Below are positions 40,637 to 48,276 of a stretch of DNA of 64,000 nt, piece by piece. The stretch comes from CAYYYJ01 sp964631205. GTDB lineage: Archaea > Aenigmatarchaeota > Aenigmatarchaeia > QMZP01 > JACQNV01. The notes under the pieces are model-generated. The model made no database searches and was not told the origin of the DNA. It was given only the letters and a program-made list of their open reading frames with translations. Numbering within the stretch: position 1 is the stretch's first letter; each line of letters begins with the position of its first letter. The position numbers and the translations under genes were made by a program. Location of the stretch: contig CAZVWU010000001.1 in the NCBI GenBank assembly GCA_964631205.1, forward strand, positions 128,738-192,737, in the 5' to 3' direction.

Positions 40637-42502
40637 TTATCTTAACCTTACCACATCAAGTACTTTTGGGGCAAGAGTCTCATAATTGAACATTTTGTGG
40701 ATGTCCCTTGCAAGATCGATGCAGTTCATTTTGTCTCCATGATTTGTTATAATCCTCTCAGGCCTGCAGCTCAGCTTTTTGATGAAATTGATCAGCTGAT
40801 GCCTGTCGCTGTGGCCGCTCATACCGCTCACAGTCTTGACCTCCATCTCTATGTTGATTGTTTTTGTCTTCCCGCTTTCTGTTGAAATAGGTATTTCCTT
40901 CCAACCCTTCTGTATCCTTCTGCCCTGTGTGCCTTCGCCCTGATAGCCTACAAACATCAGAGTGTTCTTTTTGTCTGCTGCCAAGCCTTTCAGATACTCT
41001 ACTATAGGCCCGCCCATAAGCATGCCTGATGTCGCGACAACTATCCCGGGTTCTGAACCGTCTATTATGGAATTCCTTTCTTTAGGCGCGACATGCTTGA
41101 AATTTTCAGCCAAAAACGGGTTCCTCCCTTTGTGCAAGATCTCCCTCTGCATGTTCCTGCCAAGATATTCTGGATAAGCTGTATGAATTGCAGTAGCATC
41201 CCAAACCATACCCTCAATCCATACAGGGCAGTTTATCTCTGCCTCAGCTAGTATAGCCATTATTTCCTGCGCCCTCCCTACAGCAAAGACAGGAGTCACA
41301 ACCTTACCTCCCCTGTCGAGGGTCTCTTTCACAATTTTTAGCAGGTTTGCATCAGCATCCCTTTTAGGCGTCATTATGTCATTCGGCCCGCCATAAGTAG
41401 ATTCTGTTATCAGGGTCTCTATCCTTTTGAAATCAGTGAAGGCAGGGTCAAATAATTTTGTGTAGGCAAATTTCATGTCGCCTGTGTACAATATATTGTG
41501 GAGGCCCTTTCCAATATGCAAATGGGAGAGTGATGATCCCAGCAAATGGCCAGAAGGCTGAAATGTCAGCCTCATATCCTCAGTTATGTCAGAAACCTCC
41601 CCATAATCCAAAGTGATTGTATGCTTCACGGTCTTTTCTATGGCCTTTTTTGTATAGTATGTCTGCTTCCCATTTTTTTGCGCAACATCCAGAGAATCCA
41701 TGCACAATAAAACCATCAAATCCCTTGTAGGGGCTGTGCAATATAGCGGTCCAGTAAACCCATTTTCATAAAGGTAAGGGATCATCCCACAGTGGTCTAT
41801 GTGGGCATGCGACAAAATTACAGCATCCAATTTTTCTATATTAAATTCAGGGGCATCTATTTGCGGGATTGTGTAATCAGACGCATTTATCCCAAAATCC
41901 AGAATCACATTCGAGAAAGGCGTCTCAAGGATCATGGAGCTCCTTCCAACCTGTCTGAATCCTCCCAAACAGCTCAGCCTTACCCATTCATCTTCAACCT
42001 CTTTTCTCAACGATATCTTCTGCCCTATCCTGTTCAAAAATTTTTTCCTGTAATCCATTTCTGTATGCAGAAGGCTTCTTACTGCGCTGACTATGTCAGA
42101 TTTCAGCGAAGGCGACCGTTCGATTTTAGGCAGCCATAAGGTTTCGTCCCTTATCCTCTTGTAAATCTCCCCACCTTTGCCTATAACCAATCCGGGTTTC
42201 AGGCAGCCAATCACAACCTTGCCCAGTTCCGGTTCGAAATATACCTCCTGTATTCCAGCCTCCTCTGAAACAATGCTTTTAATTATCTGGACAGCCTTTT
42301 CAGGATCTGTTGTGATTGAAGGGTCTGGCCTCACCTCTATCCTTTTCTTCAGCTTGCCGACTATCTCCTTTATTAAAGGCTCGCAGCCCCTGAAAAATTC
42401 CTTGTTTTTAGTGTAGAGCACAAGCTCTGAAGCCTCAAATTTTATTTCAGTAACTTCTGCGTCCTTTGGCAGGCTTTCTTCCAATTCTTTAAGCATAGCC
42501 AT
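40637..42502 (-). CDS. aCPSF1, KH-domain metallo-beta-lactamase ribonuclease
   Basis: Archaeal CPSF73 homologue that cuts RNA 3' ends and acts in transcription termination. Two KH domains (residues 1-150; the second with KPGLVIGKGGEIYKRI) precede the metallo-beta-lactamase domain (HAHIDHCGM), a beta-CASP domain (HPVFAVGRAQ-like TPVFAVGRAQEIMAIL), and the C-terminal motif MSGHSDRHQ. The start at Met 42502 gives MAMLKELEESLP, as in relatives; a longer reading from 42553 adds 17 residues without similarity. Confidence 0.95.
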   Translation of the reverse strand: MAMLKELEESLPKDAEVTEIKFEASELVLYTKNKEFFRGCEPLIKEIVGKLKKRIEVRPDPSITTDPEKAVQIIKSIVSEEAGIQEVYFEPELGKVVIGCLKPGLVIGKGGEIYKRIRDETLWLPKIERSPSLKSDIVSAVRSLLHTEMDYRKKFLNRIGQKISLRKEVEDEWVRLSCLGGFRQVGRSSMILETPFSNVILDFGINASDYTIPQIDAPEFNIEKLDAVILSHAHIDHCGMIPYLYENGFTGPLYCTAPTRDLMVLLCMDSLDVAQKNGKQTYYTKKAIEKTVKHTITLDYGEVSDITEDMRLTFQPSGHLLGSSLSHLHIGKGLHNILYTGDMKFAYTKLFDPAFTDFKRIETLITESTYGGPNDIMTPKRDADANLLKIVKETLDRGGKVVTPVFAVGRAQEIMAILAEAEINCPVWIEGMVWDATAIHTAYPEYLGRNMQREILHKGRNPFLAENFKHVAPKERNSIIDGSEPGIVVATSGMLMGGPIVEYLKGLAADKKNTLMFVGYQGEGTQGRRIQKGWKEIPISTESGKTKTINIEMEVKTVSGMSGHSDRHQLINFIKKLSCRPERIITNHGDKMNCIDLARDIHKMFNYETLAPKVLDVVRLR

Positions 42503-42575
42503 AATTCTAAAAATCACTGTGGATAGATCAAAATTATCGTAGAATAATTTCAAATTAAATTGAACAACAGCATAT

Positions 42576-43298
42576 TTAATTCTTTAATAACTTGTTCGTC
42601 TCTGCGTCTGTGAACTCATGCACGCCTTTTTTGTCTATAACAACCAGATCAATCCCGCTTCCGCCTGAAGCTATATCCCTCTTCACAGCAGCTGCCACTG
42701 CCTGCACAGCCAGCTTCTTTGCATCCTCAACTTCCATGCCATCCGTGTAATCATGCTCGAGAACCCCAAAAACCATTGGAGACCCGGAACCGCTTGAGTA
42801 ATATTTTTCCTCAATCACTGATCCATCTGGCGCAAGTGTGAATATCTGCGGCTTTGTATCATAACCGGCAATAATGAGCTGGACAAAATAAGGATAAAAC
42901 CTTCTGCTGTAAAGTATATTTGCAGTGAGGGAAGCTGCAGATTTTACAGCTATTCTCCTATCTTCATGCAGTTTGTATAGTTTCAATTCGGCTTTCAAGT
43001 ATCTTTCCAGTGTCTGCGCATCCCCTACAACACCTGCAATTGTCATGCCTATATGCTCATCTAGTTTTATTATCTTCTTTGCGTCCTTGCTTGCAACAAG
43101 ATAGCCCATTGTCGCCTTTCTGTCAGCAGCCAGAACAACTGCGTCCTTTGCAATCAACGCTACAGTTGTTGTTCCTGTTTTCAATTTCATCTCCATTTCA
43201 TGCGGATCTTTCATAGTAATCCCTAACGCTGGCAGCTCAAGAGTTTCCTTTTTCAGAATAGGGCTTTGAAGGCCGCCAAATCCATTAAAATAATCCAT
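42576..43298 (-). CDS. psmB: Proteasome subunit beta
   Basis: Catalytic beta subunit of the 20S proteasome. A propeptide of about 43 residues ends at KLKTG, leaving Thr at the new N-terminus (TTTVALIAKDAVVLAADRKA). Asp17 and Lys33 equivalents lie in LAADRKATMG and DAKKIIKL. SGSGSPMVFGVLE and GGSGIDLVVIDK complete the set. It is next to aCPSF1 on the same strand (73 bp). Confidence 0.97.
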   Translation of the reverse strand: MDYFNGFGGLQSPILKKETLELPALGITMKDPHEMEMKLKTGTTTVALIAKDAVVLAADRKATMGYLVASKDAKKIIKLDEHIGMTIAGVVGDAQTLERYLKAELKLYKLHEDRRIAVKSAASLTANILYSRRFYPYFVQLIIAGYDTKPQIFTLAPDGSVIEEKYYSSGSGSPMVFGVLEHDYTDGMEVEDAKKLAVQAVAAAVKRDIASGGSGIDLVVIDKKGVHEFTDAETNKLLKN

Positions 43299-43415
43299 AA
43301 GTTAAATCAGTATAATTAGCTAGAACTAGCTATTGTATAATAATATGTGCACATGATATTTAAGCTTTTCTTCGTCTAATAAAGCTATAACCCGGCAGCA
43401 GTTCTGCTAATTCTT

Positions 43416-43601
43416 TCAGATGATGGCTAAGGCTAACTTCGGCCTTTGCAACTTCCCATTCGCGTTCAGATTTTCATTTTTAGTATAATTTGGGTCTGAC
43501 CTCAAGGTTGCAAGCCTGTATTGAGCATCCAATACCCTTTGAATGGAATGGCTAATCATATATCTTCGCAAATCCCTTCTGACTGTTTCTGAGCATTTCA
43601 T
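43416..43601 (-). CDS. Hypothetical protein, 61 aa
   Basis: A small basic protein with a long helix (CSETVRRDLRRYMISHSIQR) and a disordered C-terminus. It starts 3 bp after the 288-aa gene ends, third in a cassette of three orphan genes. No family recognised. It could be a small partner of the two upstream products. Confidence 0.5.
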   Translation of the reverse strand: MKCSETVRRDLRRYMISHSIQRVLDAQYRLATLRSDPNYTKNENLNANGKLQRPKLALAII

Positions 43602-43604
43602 CCC

Positions 43605-44471
43605 TTATCCCTCCAATGCAGCTCTTGGTTCAGGCAGATCAAAATCCCCTGATTTTCTTGCAGGTTCTATATAAGCAACTCGATCTTGTATTTCTGCTTG
43701 ACTCGGAGACCTTCGCCTCTCATATCCTGTGTGTCCTACAGAAGGCTGCCTGTTTGCCAGGACAAGGTTAGATAAAGCTGCTATTGTATATGAAACATCA
43801 CCAGCTACAGTTTTCGGATCTGTCAGTATAAAGTTTTCCTGAGCTGTTAAATTTGCTTGGCCTGGCGTAATATCCAACCTTAATCCACCATAATGTCCAT
43901 AATACTGTGCAACAGATCCTGAAATTGAAGCAATCTTTTCTAATATTTCCTTAGATCTGCGTCTAAGTTTACCTGTTAACCTCGTTGTATCGATCACAAC
44001 CTTTGGGCCAATTATTTCAATAACCCCATCCCTAACTAACGGCTCGTCTTCAATTTTCGGGCCGCGCTCTGAAGGCACAGAAACATAAGAAACCTTTGAG
44101 TATGTCGGTCTTGGATCATCCTCGATCTCGAATCCTATTTCTGATTGAGGCCACCTGAGAGAAAGATCGTATGCAAACTTATCCAGACTGCCCTGCTCAA
44201 TATGTCTAGGCATTATCGGGTCATTACCCGGATCTAGCACTCTAATCCGCTCTATATACCACTGAGTTTTATCGGGTTCACAGACAGAAACTACATATTT
44301 CCATTCAACTTCTGTATAACCCATCGGTCTTGCATAACCCAATCCAACCTTATCTCTATGAACTACTCCTTCTCCAGTGAACCTTGTACTATAGATATTA
44401 CTATTTGAAAACATCAAGTTCACAGAGTCCCTAATAGATTCCTGCTGAAAATCTGTTAGCCCTCTACTCAT
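43605..44471 (-). CDS. Hypothetical protein, 288 aa
   Basis: A soluble protein without motifs known to me. It has an N-terminal mixed domain (VGLGYARPMGYTEVEWKYVV), a proline-rich middle, and a helical C-terminal segment (RRRSKEILEKIASISGSVAQ). No signal peptide. Its start overlaps the end of the 59-aa gene (ATGAGTAG), which means translational coupling. Function unknown. Confidence 0.6.
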   Translation of the reverse strand: MSRGLTDFQQESIRDSVNLMFSNSNIYSTRFTGEGVVHRDKVGLGYARPMGYTEVEWKYVVSVCEPDKTQWYIERIRVLDPGNDPIMPRHIEQGSLDKFAYDLSLRWPQSEIGFEIEDDPRPTYSKVSYVSVPSERGPKIEDEPLVRDGVIEIIGPKVVIDTTRLTGKLRRRSKEILEKIASISGSVAQYYGHYGGLRLDITPGQANLTAQENFILTDPKTVAGDVSYTIAALSNLVLANRQPSVGHTGYERRRSPSQAEIQDRVAYIEPARKSGDFDLPEPRAALEG

Positions 44472-44643
44472 AGCCTTTCTCGTCCCTTACACTAGTGTAA
44501 ACACCGTGTCTTGCAAGCACTCCTTCAACGCGGATGTAACTTGCCAGCCTTTTTTCATGCGGCTCCATTGAAGTATACGTCTTTCTGCCTTCTAACTGCA
44601 CGACTGACATTTTCTCTTCTTGCCCAGTGCAAACTGCTTCCAT
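44464..44643 (-). CDS. Hypothetical protein, 59 aa, first gene of orphan cassette
   Basis: A short gene preceded by a strong ribosome binding site (GGAGGAGGT directly before the ATG). It starts MEAVCTGQEEKMSVVQLEGR and ends VYTSVRDEKGYE. Its stop overlaps the start of the 288-aa gene by 8 nt. Strong translation signal and coupling make it real, although no family is recognised. Possibly a small regulator or antitoxin-like partner. Confidence 0.65.
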   Translation of the reverse strand: MEAVCTGQEEKMSVVQLEGRKTYTSMEPHEKRLASYIRVEGVLARHGVYTSVRDEKGYE

Positions 44644-44712
44644 ACCTCCTCCTTACACCAAGCAATAAACATCAGCGTAGACCAACAAGCCATTAAAAAC
44701 AACAGAAAAATT

Positions 44713-44749
44713 CACAAGCTTGTCAGTTATACGGCGTTTAAAGCTTGTG
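44713..44749. other. Hairpin in the gap upstream of the orphan cassette
   Basis: A 9-bp stem CACAAGCTT/AAGCTTGTG with a 19-nt loop. It lies in the 245-bp non-coding stretch between the orphan cassette and tRNA-Met. No coding region is visible in this gap. Terminator, leader structure or small RNA are all possible. Confidence 0.4.
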
Positions 44750-44924
44750 GTTTATCATGAAAATTGCAAAACATCCCTTAATAAAATTCCATGTTCCATA
44801 CGATGCTTTTGCGCTTCCCATAACTAGATATAATTTTGCCCAGCATCTATATAAACGTTATCCTGCCTTTACGTTAATTTATTTGGCATGCCTGTGGTGA
44901 GAATTGAACTCACGACCCCCGCGT

Positions 44925-44968
44925 TTCTTATCATCGCAGCAAAGCTGCAGTCAACTCTCATATCCAAT
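44925..44968 (-). other. tRNA-Met intron at 37/38, 44 nt
   Basis: Splice sites by the two-in-three rule of BHB bulges: 5' bulge TA|A, 3' bulge AA|A, central helix CTCA with TAAG (three pairs and one C-A mismatch). It contains a GCAGC/GCTGC hairpin followed by GATGATAAG, the same layout and length as the tRNA-Thr anticodon intron. Confidence 0.75.
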
Positions 44969-44990
44969 TATGAGCACGGTGCTCTACCAA

Positions 44991-45044
44991 TACCCGTTTT
45001 CTTTCTTAGTGTAGGTTCTTTCTTTTTTTAAAAGAAAGAAAGTA
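44991..45044 (-). other. tRNA-Met D-loop intron, about 54 nt
   Basis: The insert splits the D-loop between AG (14-15) and the GG (18-19) segment. It reads CTTTCTTT, a loop, AAAGAAAG, about 10 nt, then AAGAAAGAAAA and CGGG, the plan of the dispersed intron-like repeat. Exact splice sites are uncertain by about 3 nt; I found no perfect BHB. Confidence 0.65.
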
Positions 45045-45110
45045 CTGAGCCACACAGGCCTATACCTATTTTGCAATCAGCTATTTTAATATCAAAGCTA
45101 CACTATTTGT

Positions 45111-45407
45111 ATGGCATTCACAAAAGATGAAGCGATAAAAGCCCTGAAGGGATGTTTTGACCCTGAGCTGCAGATTGACGTATGGACTCTCGGGCTGGTA
45201 TATGATCTGCAGGTTGAGCAGGAAAATGTAAAAATAAAGATGACACTCACATCGCCTGCATGCCCTTATGGGCCTGCCCTGCTTGCAGACATGAAATCAA
45301 AGCTTACAAACTCCGGGGCAAAATCAGTTGATATAGAACTTGTTTTCGACCCGCCATGGAAGCCTTCGCAGGAAGTTCAGGACATGCTCGGGATAATGGG
45401 GCTTTAA
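45111..45407 (+). CDS. MIP18/SufT-family iron-sulfur assembly protein
   Basis: A 98-aa protein of the DUF59 family, helper in Fe-S cluster maturation. The family marks are DPELQIDVWTLGLVYDL, TLTSPACPYGP with the conserved Cys, and VFDPPWKPS near the end. Cytoplasmic. It precedes the toxin-antitoxin-like pair by 32 bp, without a functional link that I can see. Confidence 0.9.
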   Translation: MAFTKDEAIKALKGCFDPELQIDVWTLGLVYDLQVEQENVKIKMTLTSPACPYGPALLADMKSKLTNSGAKSVDIELVFDPPWKPSQEVQDMLGIMGL

Positions 45408-45439
45408 AGCTTTTTAAGAAGGCAAGATAAAGACAGTCT

Positions 45440-45610
45440 ATGACAGAACTAAAATTAGAGCATATGCATGAAGACCTCGAATCTGTAAAGAGAGATTTAG
45501 AACTGATTAAAAACATACTAGTCGAGGAAGGAGACTTGACAGAAGACGCCAAAAAAAAGCTTGGACAGGCAAGGAAAACGCCTATTTCTGCGTACAAGAA
45601 ACTCGAATAA
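45440..45610 (+). CDS. Antitoxin-like protein, RelB type
   Basis: A 56-aa, Glu/Lys-rich helical protein (MTELKLEHMHEDLESVKRDL), too short for default ORF searches. It is immediately upstream (4 bp) of a RelE-like gene. Size, composition and position match archaeal RelB antitoxins, whose long helix wraps around RelE. A C-terminal polar tail ends in ISAYKKLE. The assignment rests mainly on context. Confidence 0.72.
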   Translation: MTELKLEHMHEDLESVKRDLELIKNILVEEGDLTEDAKKKLGQARKTPISAYKKLE

Positions 45611-45614
45611 TATT

Positions 45615-45878
45615 ATGTGGCAAGTACTTCTCCATCCCGAGGTTAATAAATTTCTAGAGAGTTTGGATAAAGAATTATCTGAGAGGATAAAAAACAAGTT
45701 AAGGCAATTAAAGGGCGACCCTTTTGTTTTTCTCGAAAGCCTTCATGGAACAGACTATTACAAGCTCAGGATAGGCGAATATAGGGCATTGATAGACGCG
45801 GATTTCAGCAATAAGATATTAAAAGTCCAAGTTCTCGATCATCGAAGCAGGGTTTATAAGAGACTGCTGCACAAGTGA
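45615..45878 (+). CDS. RelE/ParE-family toxin
   Basis: An 87-aa protein with the RelE fold: MWQVLLHPEVNKFLESLDKE, then RLKGDPF-like QLKGDPFVFLESL, YKLRIGEYRALIDAD and VQVLDHRSRVYKRL. The Arg of GEYRALID and the C-terminal HRSRVYKRL correspond to catalytic and RNA-contact positions in archaeal RelE mRNA interferases. The start at 45615 follows the antitoxin gene by 4 bp. Its stop codon overlaps the start of the kinase gene. Confidence 0.85.
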   Translation: MWQVLLHPEVNKFLESLDKELSERIKNKLRQLKGDPFVFLESLHGTDYYKLRIGEYRALIDADFSNKILKVQVLDHRSRVYKRLLHK

Positions 45879-46426
45879 GTTTTATGCTGGTTATCGCATT
45901 CTGTGGGAAAAAATATTCTGGAAAAGATGAAGGCTGCAATTACCTTGTTTCCAAACACGGCTTCAACCACCTTGATTATTCAAAAGATGCCCTAAACCCA
46001 ATTCTTGAAAAAGAAGGCAAAGCCATAACAAGGGATAACCAGATGGAGCTGGCCACAAGGCTCAGAAAAGAAAAAGGAACGCATATACTTACAGAAATGA
46101 TAGCTGAAAAAATAAATGGTAGCTACACGATTTCAGGCCTGAGGTTCAAGGAAGAAGTTGACTACCTTAGAAAAAAATTTAAAAAAGATTTTATTCTTAT
46201 TGCAGTAGAGGCAGATGATAAAATAAGGTGGGAGCGATCAATAAAGCAGCAGGTGAAGGGGGAGGGAGGCCATACATTTGAACAGTTTCTGGAACGTGAA
46301 AAGCTGCCTACAGAAAAGATAATCCCCGAGACAATGAAACTTGCGGATTATACAATGAAAAACAATGGATCCAGAGAAGAATTATATAGGCAATTAGATG
46401 CTGTTTTAAAAGGGTTAATTCTATAA
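45875..46426 (+). CDS. P-loop nucleotide or dephospho-CoA kinase-like protein
   Basis: A 183-aa kinase of the nucleoside monophosphate kinase superfamily. The P-loop is CGKKYSGKDEG, with DYSKDALNP near the substrate site and WERSIKQQVKGEGG as the lid arginine region. A GTG at 45875 overlaps the toxin stop; the ATG at 45884 gives MLVIAFCG and is an equal alternative. It could be a deoxynucleotide or dephospho-CoA kinase. Confidence 0.72.
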   Translation: MSFMLVIAFCGKKYSGKDEGCNYLVSKHGFNHLDYSKDALNPILEKEGKAITRDNQMELATRLRKEKGTHILTEMIAEKINGSYTISGLRFKEEVDYLRKKFKKDFILIAVEADDKIRWERSIKQQVKGEGGHTFEQFLEREKLPTEKIIPETMKLADYTMKNNGSREELYRQLDAVLKGLIL

Positions 46427-46475
46427 TAATACGATACGCCTCCGTAGCTCAGTCCGGTAGAGCGTCTGACTTGTA

Positions 46476-46519
46476 GCTGATATTTTGAAGGAATAATTTA
46501 TTCCGATGAAAGGTAAGAT
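46476..46519 (+). other. tRNA-Thr intron at 37/38, 44 nt
   Basis: BHB core: central helix CTTG/TAAG (one G-U pair), 5' bulge TA|G, 3' bulge AT|A, flanked by the anticodon stem. The interior has a GGAATA/TATTCC hairpin followed by CGATGAAAGGTAAG. Splicing after the second bulge base on each side gives loop CTTGTAA. Confidence 0.85.
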
Positions 46520-46541
46520 ATCAGAAGGCCACGAGTTCGAA

Positions 46542-46759
46542 TTCAGCCCTTTCTTTTAAAGAAGGCTGGAAGTTGATTTCAGACCGATTGGTTAGGAAAT
46601 CAACTTCGTCCCTTCAAAGAAAGTGTTGAGATCCTGTCTCTTGGAGTGTCTTGTGACAGGAGACATCTCTGCATCTTTCATATAGGAAAGAGATGCAGAT
46701 CCCAAAGAAAACTAGAATACAGGATCTCTTGGGTCAATAACAACACCCAAGACTGAAAA
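46542..46759 (+). other. tRNA-Thr T-loop intron at 59/60, 218 nt
   Basis: BHB core: T-stem helix ACGAG/CTCGT, central helix TTCG/TGAA (one G-U pair), 5' bulge AA|T, 3' bulge AA|T. It begins TTCAGCCCTTTCTTTT and holds GTGTTGAGATCC and CAAAGAAAA like the 84-nt T-loop intron, with extra hairpins between: AAGTTGATTTC/GAAATCAACTT, CCTGTC/GACAGG and TCTGCATCT/AGATGCAGA. No reading frame of note. Confidence 0.85.
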
Positions 46760-46778
46760 TCTCGTCGGGGGCTTTTAA

Positions 46779-47081
46779 TCAGCTAAAAGAGGAATCGCTC
46801 GGGAAGCCTGACAAGTCCTCCGCCAGCTTTTCAAGCCCTTTTATAATCGTATTCTGGTACCCACCAATTACAACAGAAGTTGTTGCATAAAAACTAAGAG
46901 CCCCATCATCAAGCCTGCCAATAGGTTCGCTGATAAGTCCATGTCTGTTGGTAACAGGGTAAAAAGGTGGAACCCTTACAGGTAGTATATACCTGTTATG
47001 TTTTACCTCAAGACCGAGTCCTGACAAAAATACTCTGCCCTCCTCAAAGTCTCGAAATTTATACACGCGGTACTCAAGCAT
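46779..47081 (-). CDS. Hypothetical protein, 100 aa
   Basis: A soluble protein starting MLEYRVYKFRDFEEGRVFLS at 47081; the longer reading from 47135 adds a Met plus an Ile-rich stretch translated from the A/T-rich promoter. Strands around VKHNRYILPVRVPP and a helix near the end are visible. The stop lies 5 bp past the tRNA-Thr 3' end on the opposite strand. No family recognised. Confidence 0.5.
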   Translation of the reverse strand: MLEYRVYKFRDFEEGRVFLSGLGLEVKHNRYILPVRVPPFYPVTNRHGLISEPIGRLDDGALSFYATTSVVIGGYQNTIIKGLEKLAEDLSGFPSDSSFS

Positions 47082-47166
47082 AACCAGAATTATAATAATA
47101 ATATATTTATAACCAACTGCTTTAGCTGAAAACATTTAATTTAAGCCTCCCCTTCTTATATAAACC

Positions 47167-47814
47167 ATGGTAAAAGTCCTGATAGCAATGCCCACTCCAA
47201 ACACAGGCTTGATGTACACCAAAACTTTCATTAGCCTTATTGATTTGGTGAAGCCGCCAAAATTTGACTTCTATTTTTCAAGGGGCGGTTACATAGACTC
47301 GCAGAGGAATTCTGCAGCAGCACATATGCTAAGCGACCCGGAATTTACGCACATATTTTTTGTCGACTCTGATATGGTGATCCCTAAAGATGCGCTGATA
47401 AAACTTTTCAAAGAGGACAAAGGCATAATAAGCGGGCTCTATTTCCACAGGAACCCGCCGCATGAGCCCCATGTATATAAAATAGAAAACAGCCAGCTGA
47501 AGACAATTCAAGACTATCACAAAGACAATTTAGTCGAGTGCGACGCTGTCGGGGCTGGCTGCCTGCTGATAAAAAGGGAAGTTTTTGAAAAATTAAACGA
47601 GCATGTAAAATTTATCGATGGCCAGCACCAATTTTTTGTGACAACCCCAACTGTCGGGGAGGACATCTTCTTCTGTGAGCTTGCAAAAAAACATGGCTTC
47701 CAGATTTTCAGCGACACTTCAGTAAAATGCGGGCATATAGAATTGTCTGTTATTGAAGAAAATGATTTCATTAAAACCCTAGCTCCGCATACAGATCAAC
47801 AACCTTCCTTATAA
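47167..47814 (+). CDS. Glycosyltransferase family 2-like protein
   Basis: A 215-aa GT-A fold enzyme. It begins MVKVLIAMPTPNTGLMYTKT, with SRGGYIDSQRNSAAAHML near the nucleotide-sugar site and the DxD-like metal motif FFVDSDMVIP (about residue 68). ECDAVGAGCLLIKREVFEK and VGEDIFFCELAKKHGF match family positions that bind the acceptor. No membrane segment. The end overlaps the convergent orphan gene by 44 bp. Substrate unknown. Confidence 0.8.
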   Translation: MVKVLIAMPTPNTGLMYTKTFISLIDLVKPPKFDFYFSRGGYIDSQRNSAAAHMLSDPEFTHIFFVDSDMVIPKDALIKLFKEDKGIISGLYFHRNPPHEPHVYKIENSQLKTIQDYHKDNLVECDAVGAGCLLIKREVFEKLNEHVKFIDGQHQFFVTTPTVGEDIFFCELAKKHGFQIFSDTSVKCGHIELSVIEENDFIKTLAPHTDQQPSL

Positions 47815-48244
47815 CATTTTCAACTTCTTCGGGGTTTGAAACTATAGACCCTGCGCTGATGTCTTTACCGGTCTTTATGGAATATTCAAATTCCCCTGGC
47901 TTTTTATTAAAAACCATGAACGCAAAAACCTCAGTTGCAGATCTGGCGAAATTCACATAATGTGTATCCTGCTTATTTACCACATTAGATAGCATACTCA
48001 CAAAATATTGTTCATCCAACCATTCATGAGTCACCAAAGCGCTAACAACTTCTTTTTTTCCAGGATCCACCCCAATTGACCACTGGATATAATATCCATC
48101 TTTATTTTTTCTGCTTGTAAGAAGCACCCTGCCTTTCTGAATGTGGTCTTTTCCATGAAAAATTTCGCTGTCTGCCAATCCCCTGCTCCTCCCATATTCT
48201 ACATAAAATCCCAGATATTTTGCAATATCAAGTGCTTCGTCCAT
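47771..48244 (-). CDS. Hypothetical protein, 157 aa
   Basis: A soluble protein starting MDEALDIAKYLGFYVEYGRS at 48244. A longer start at 48286 adds a Phe-rich stretch and would overlap kae1's end. The middle has strands (RVLLTSRKNKDGYYIQWSIG) and the C-terminal part has helices. It is 32 bp downstream of kae1 on the same strand and overlaps the end of the glycosyltransferase gene. No family recognised. Confidence 0.55.
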   Translation of the reverse strand: MDEALDIAKYLGFYVEYGRSRGLADSEIFHGKDHIQKGRVLLTSRKNKDGYYIQWSIGVDPGKKEVVSALVTHEWLDEQYFVSMLSNVVNKQDTHYVNFARSATEVFAFMVFNKKPGEFEYSIKTGKDISAGSIVSNPEEVENVIRKVVDLYAELGF

Positions 48245-48276
48245 GCCAAAGTTAAAGAAACAAAAGAAATAAAAAG

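Larger units (their letters stand above)
44889..45059 (-). tRNA. tRNA-Met(CAU), elongator type, with two introns
   Basis: Acceptor stem GCCTGTG/CACAGGC (7 bp), discriminator A73, D-stem GCTC/GAGC, anticodon stem CCGTG/CGCGG, variable loop GGGTC, T-stem GTGAG/CTCAC with loop TTCAATT. The anticodon loop CTCATAA gives CAU; the GCCnGnGTGGCTCAG start fits elongator Met better than the initiator. A 44-nt intron lies at 37/38 (44925-44968). A second intron of about 54 nt sits in the D-loop between G15 and G18. Without both, a normal tRNA of 72-75 nt results. CCA is not encoded. Ile-tRNA(CAU) remains possible. Confidence 0.88.
46438..46773 (+). tRNA. tRNA-Thr(UGU) with two introns
   Basis: Acceptor stem GCCTCCG/CGGGGGC (one G-U pair), discriminator T73, D-stem GCTC/GAGC, anticodon stem TCTGA/TCAGA, variable loop AGGCC, T-stem ACGAG/CTCGT. 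The anticodon loop CTTGTAA gives UGU. Intron 1 (46476-46519, 44 nt) lies at 37/38. Intron 2 (46542-46759, 218 nt) lies in the T-loop at 59/60. Removing both gives a 74-nt tRNA with T-loop TTCGAAT. The stems on either side of the 218-nt insert pair only with each other, so this is a split gene and not two fragments. CCA is not encoded. Confidence 0.9.

Noticed and set aside
46476..46519. C/D box guide RNA inside the anticodon introns (CTGA and GATGA words)
   Set aside because: The words are present, but the order and spacing for paired C, D, C' and D' boxes are not.
46542..46759. Homing endonuclease gene or group I intron in the tRNA-Thr insert
   Set aside because: No reading frame of useful length and no group I core elements were seen; the splice sites follow the BHB pattern.
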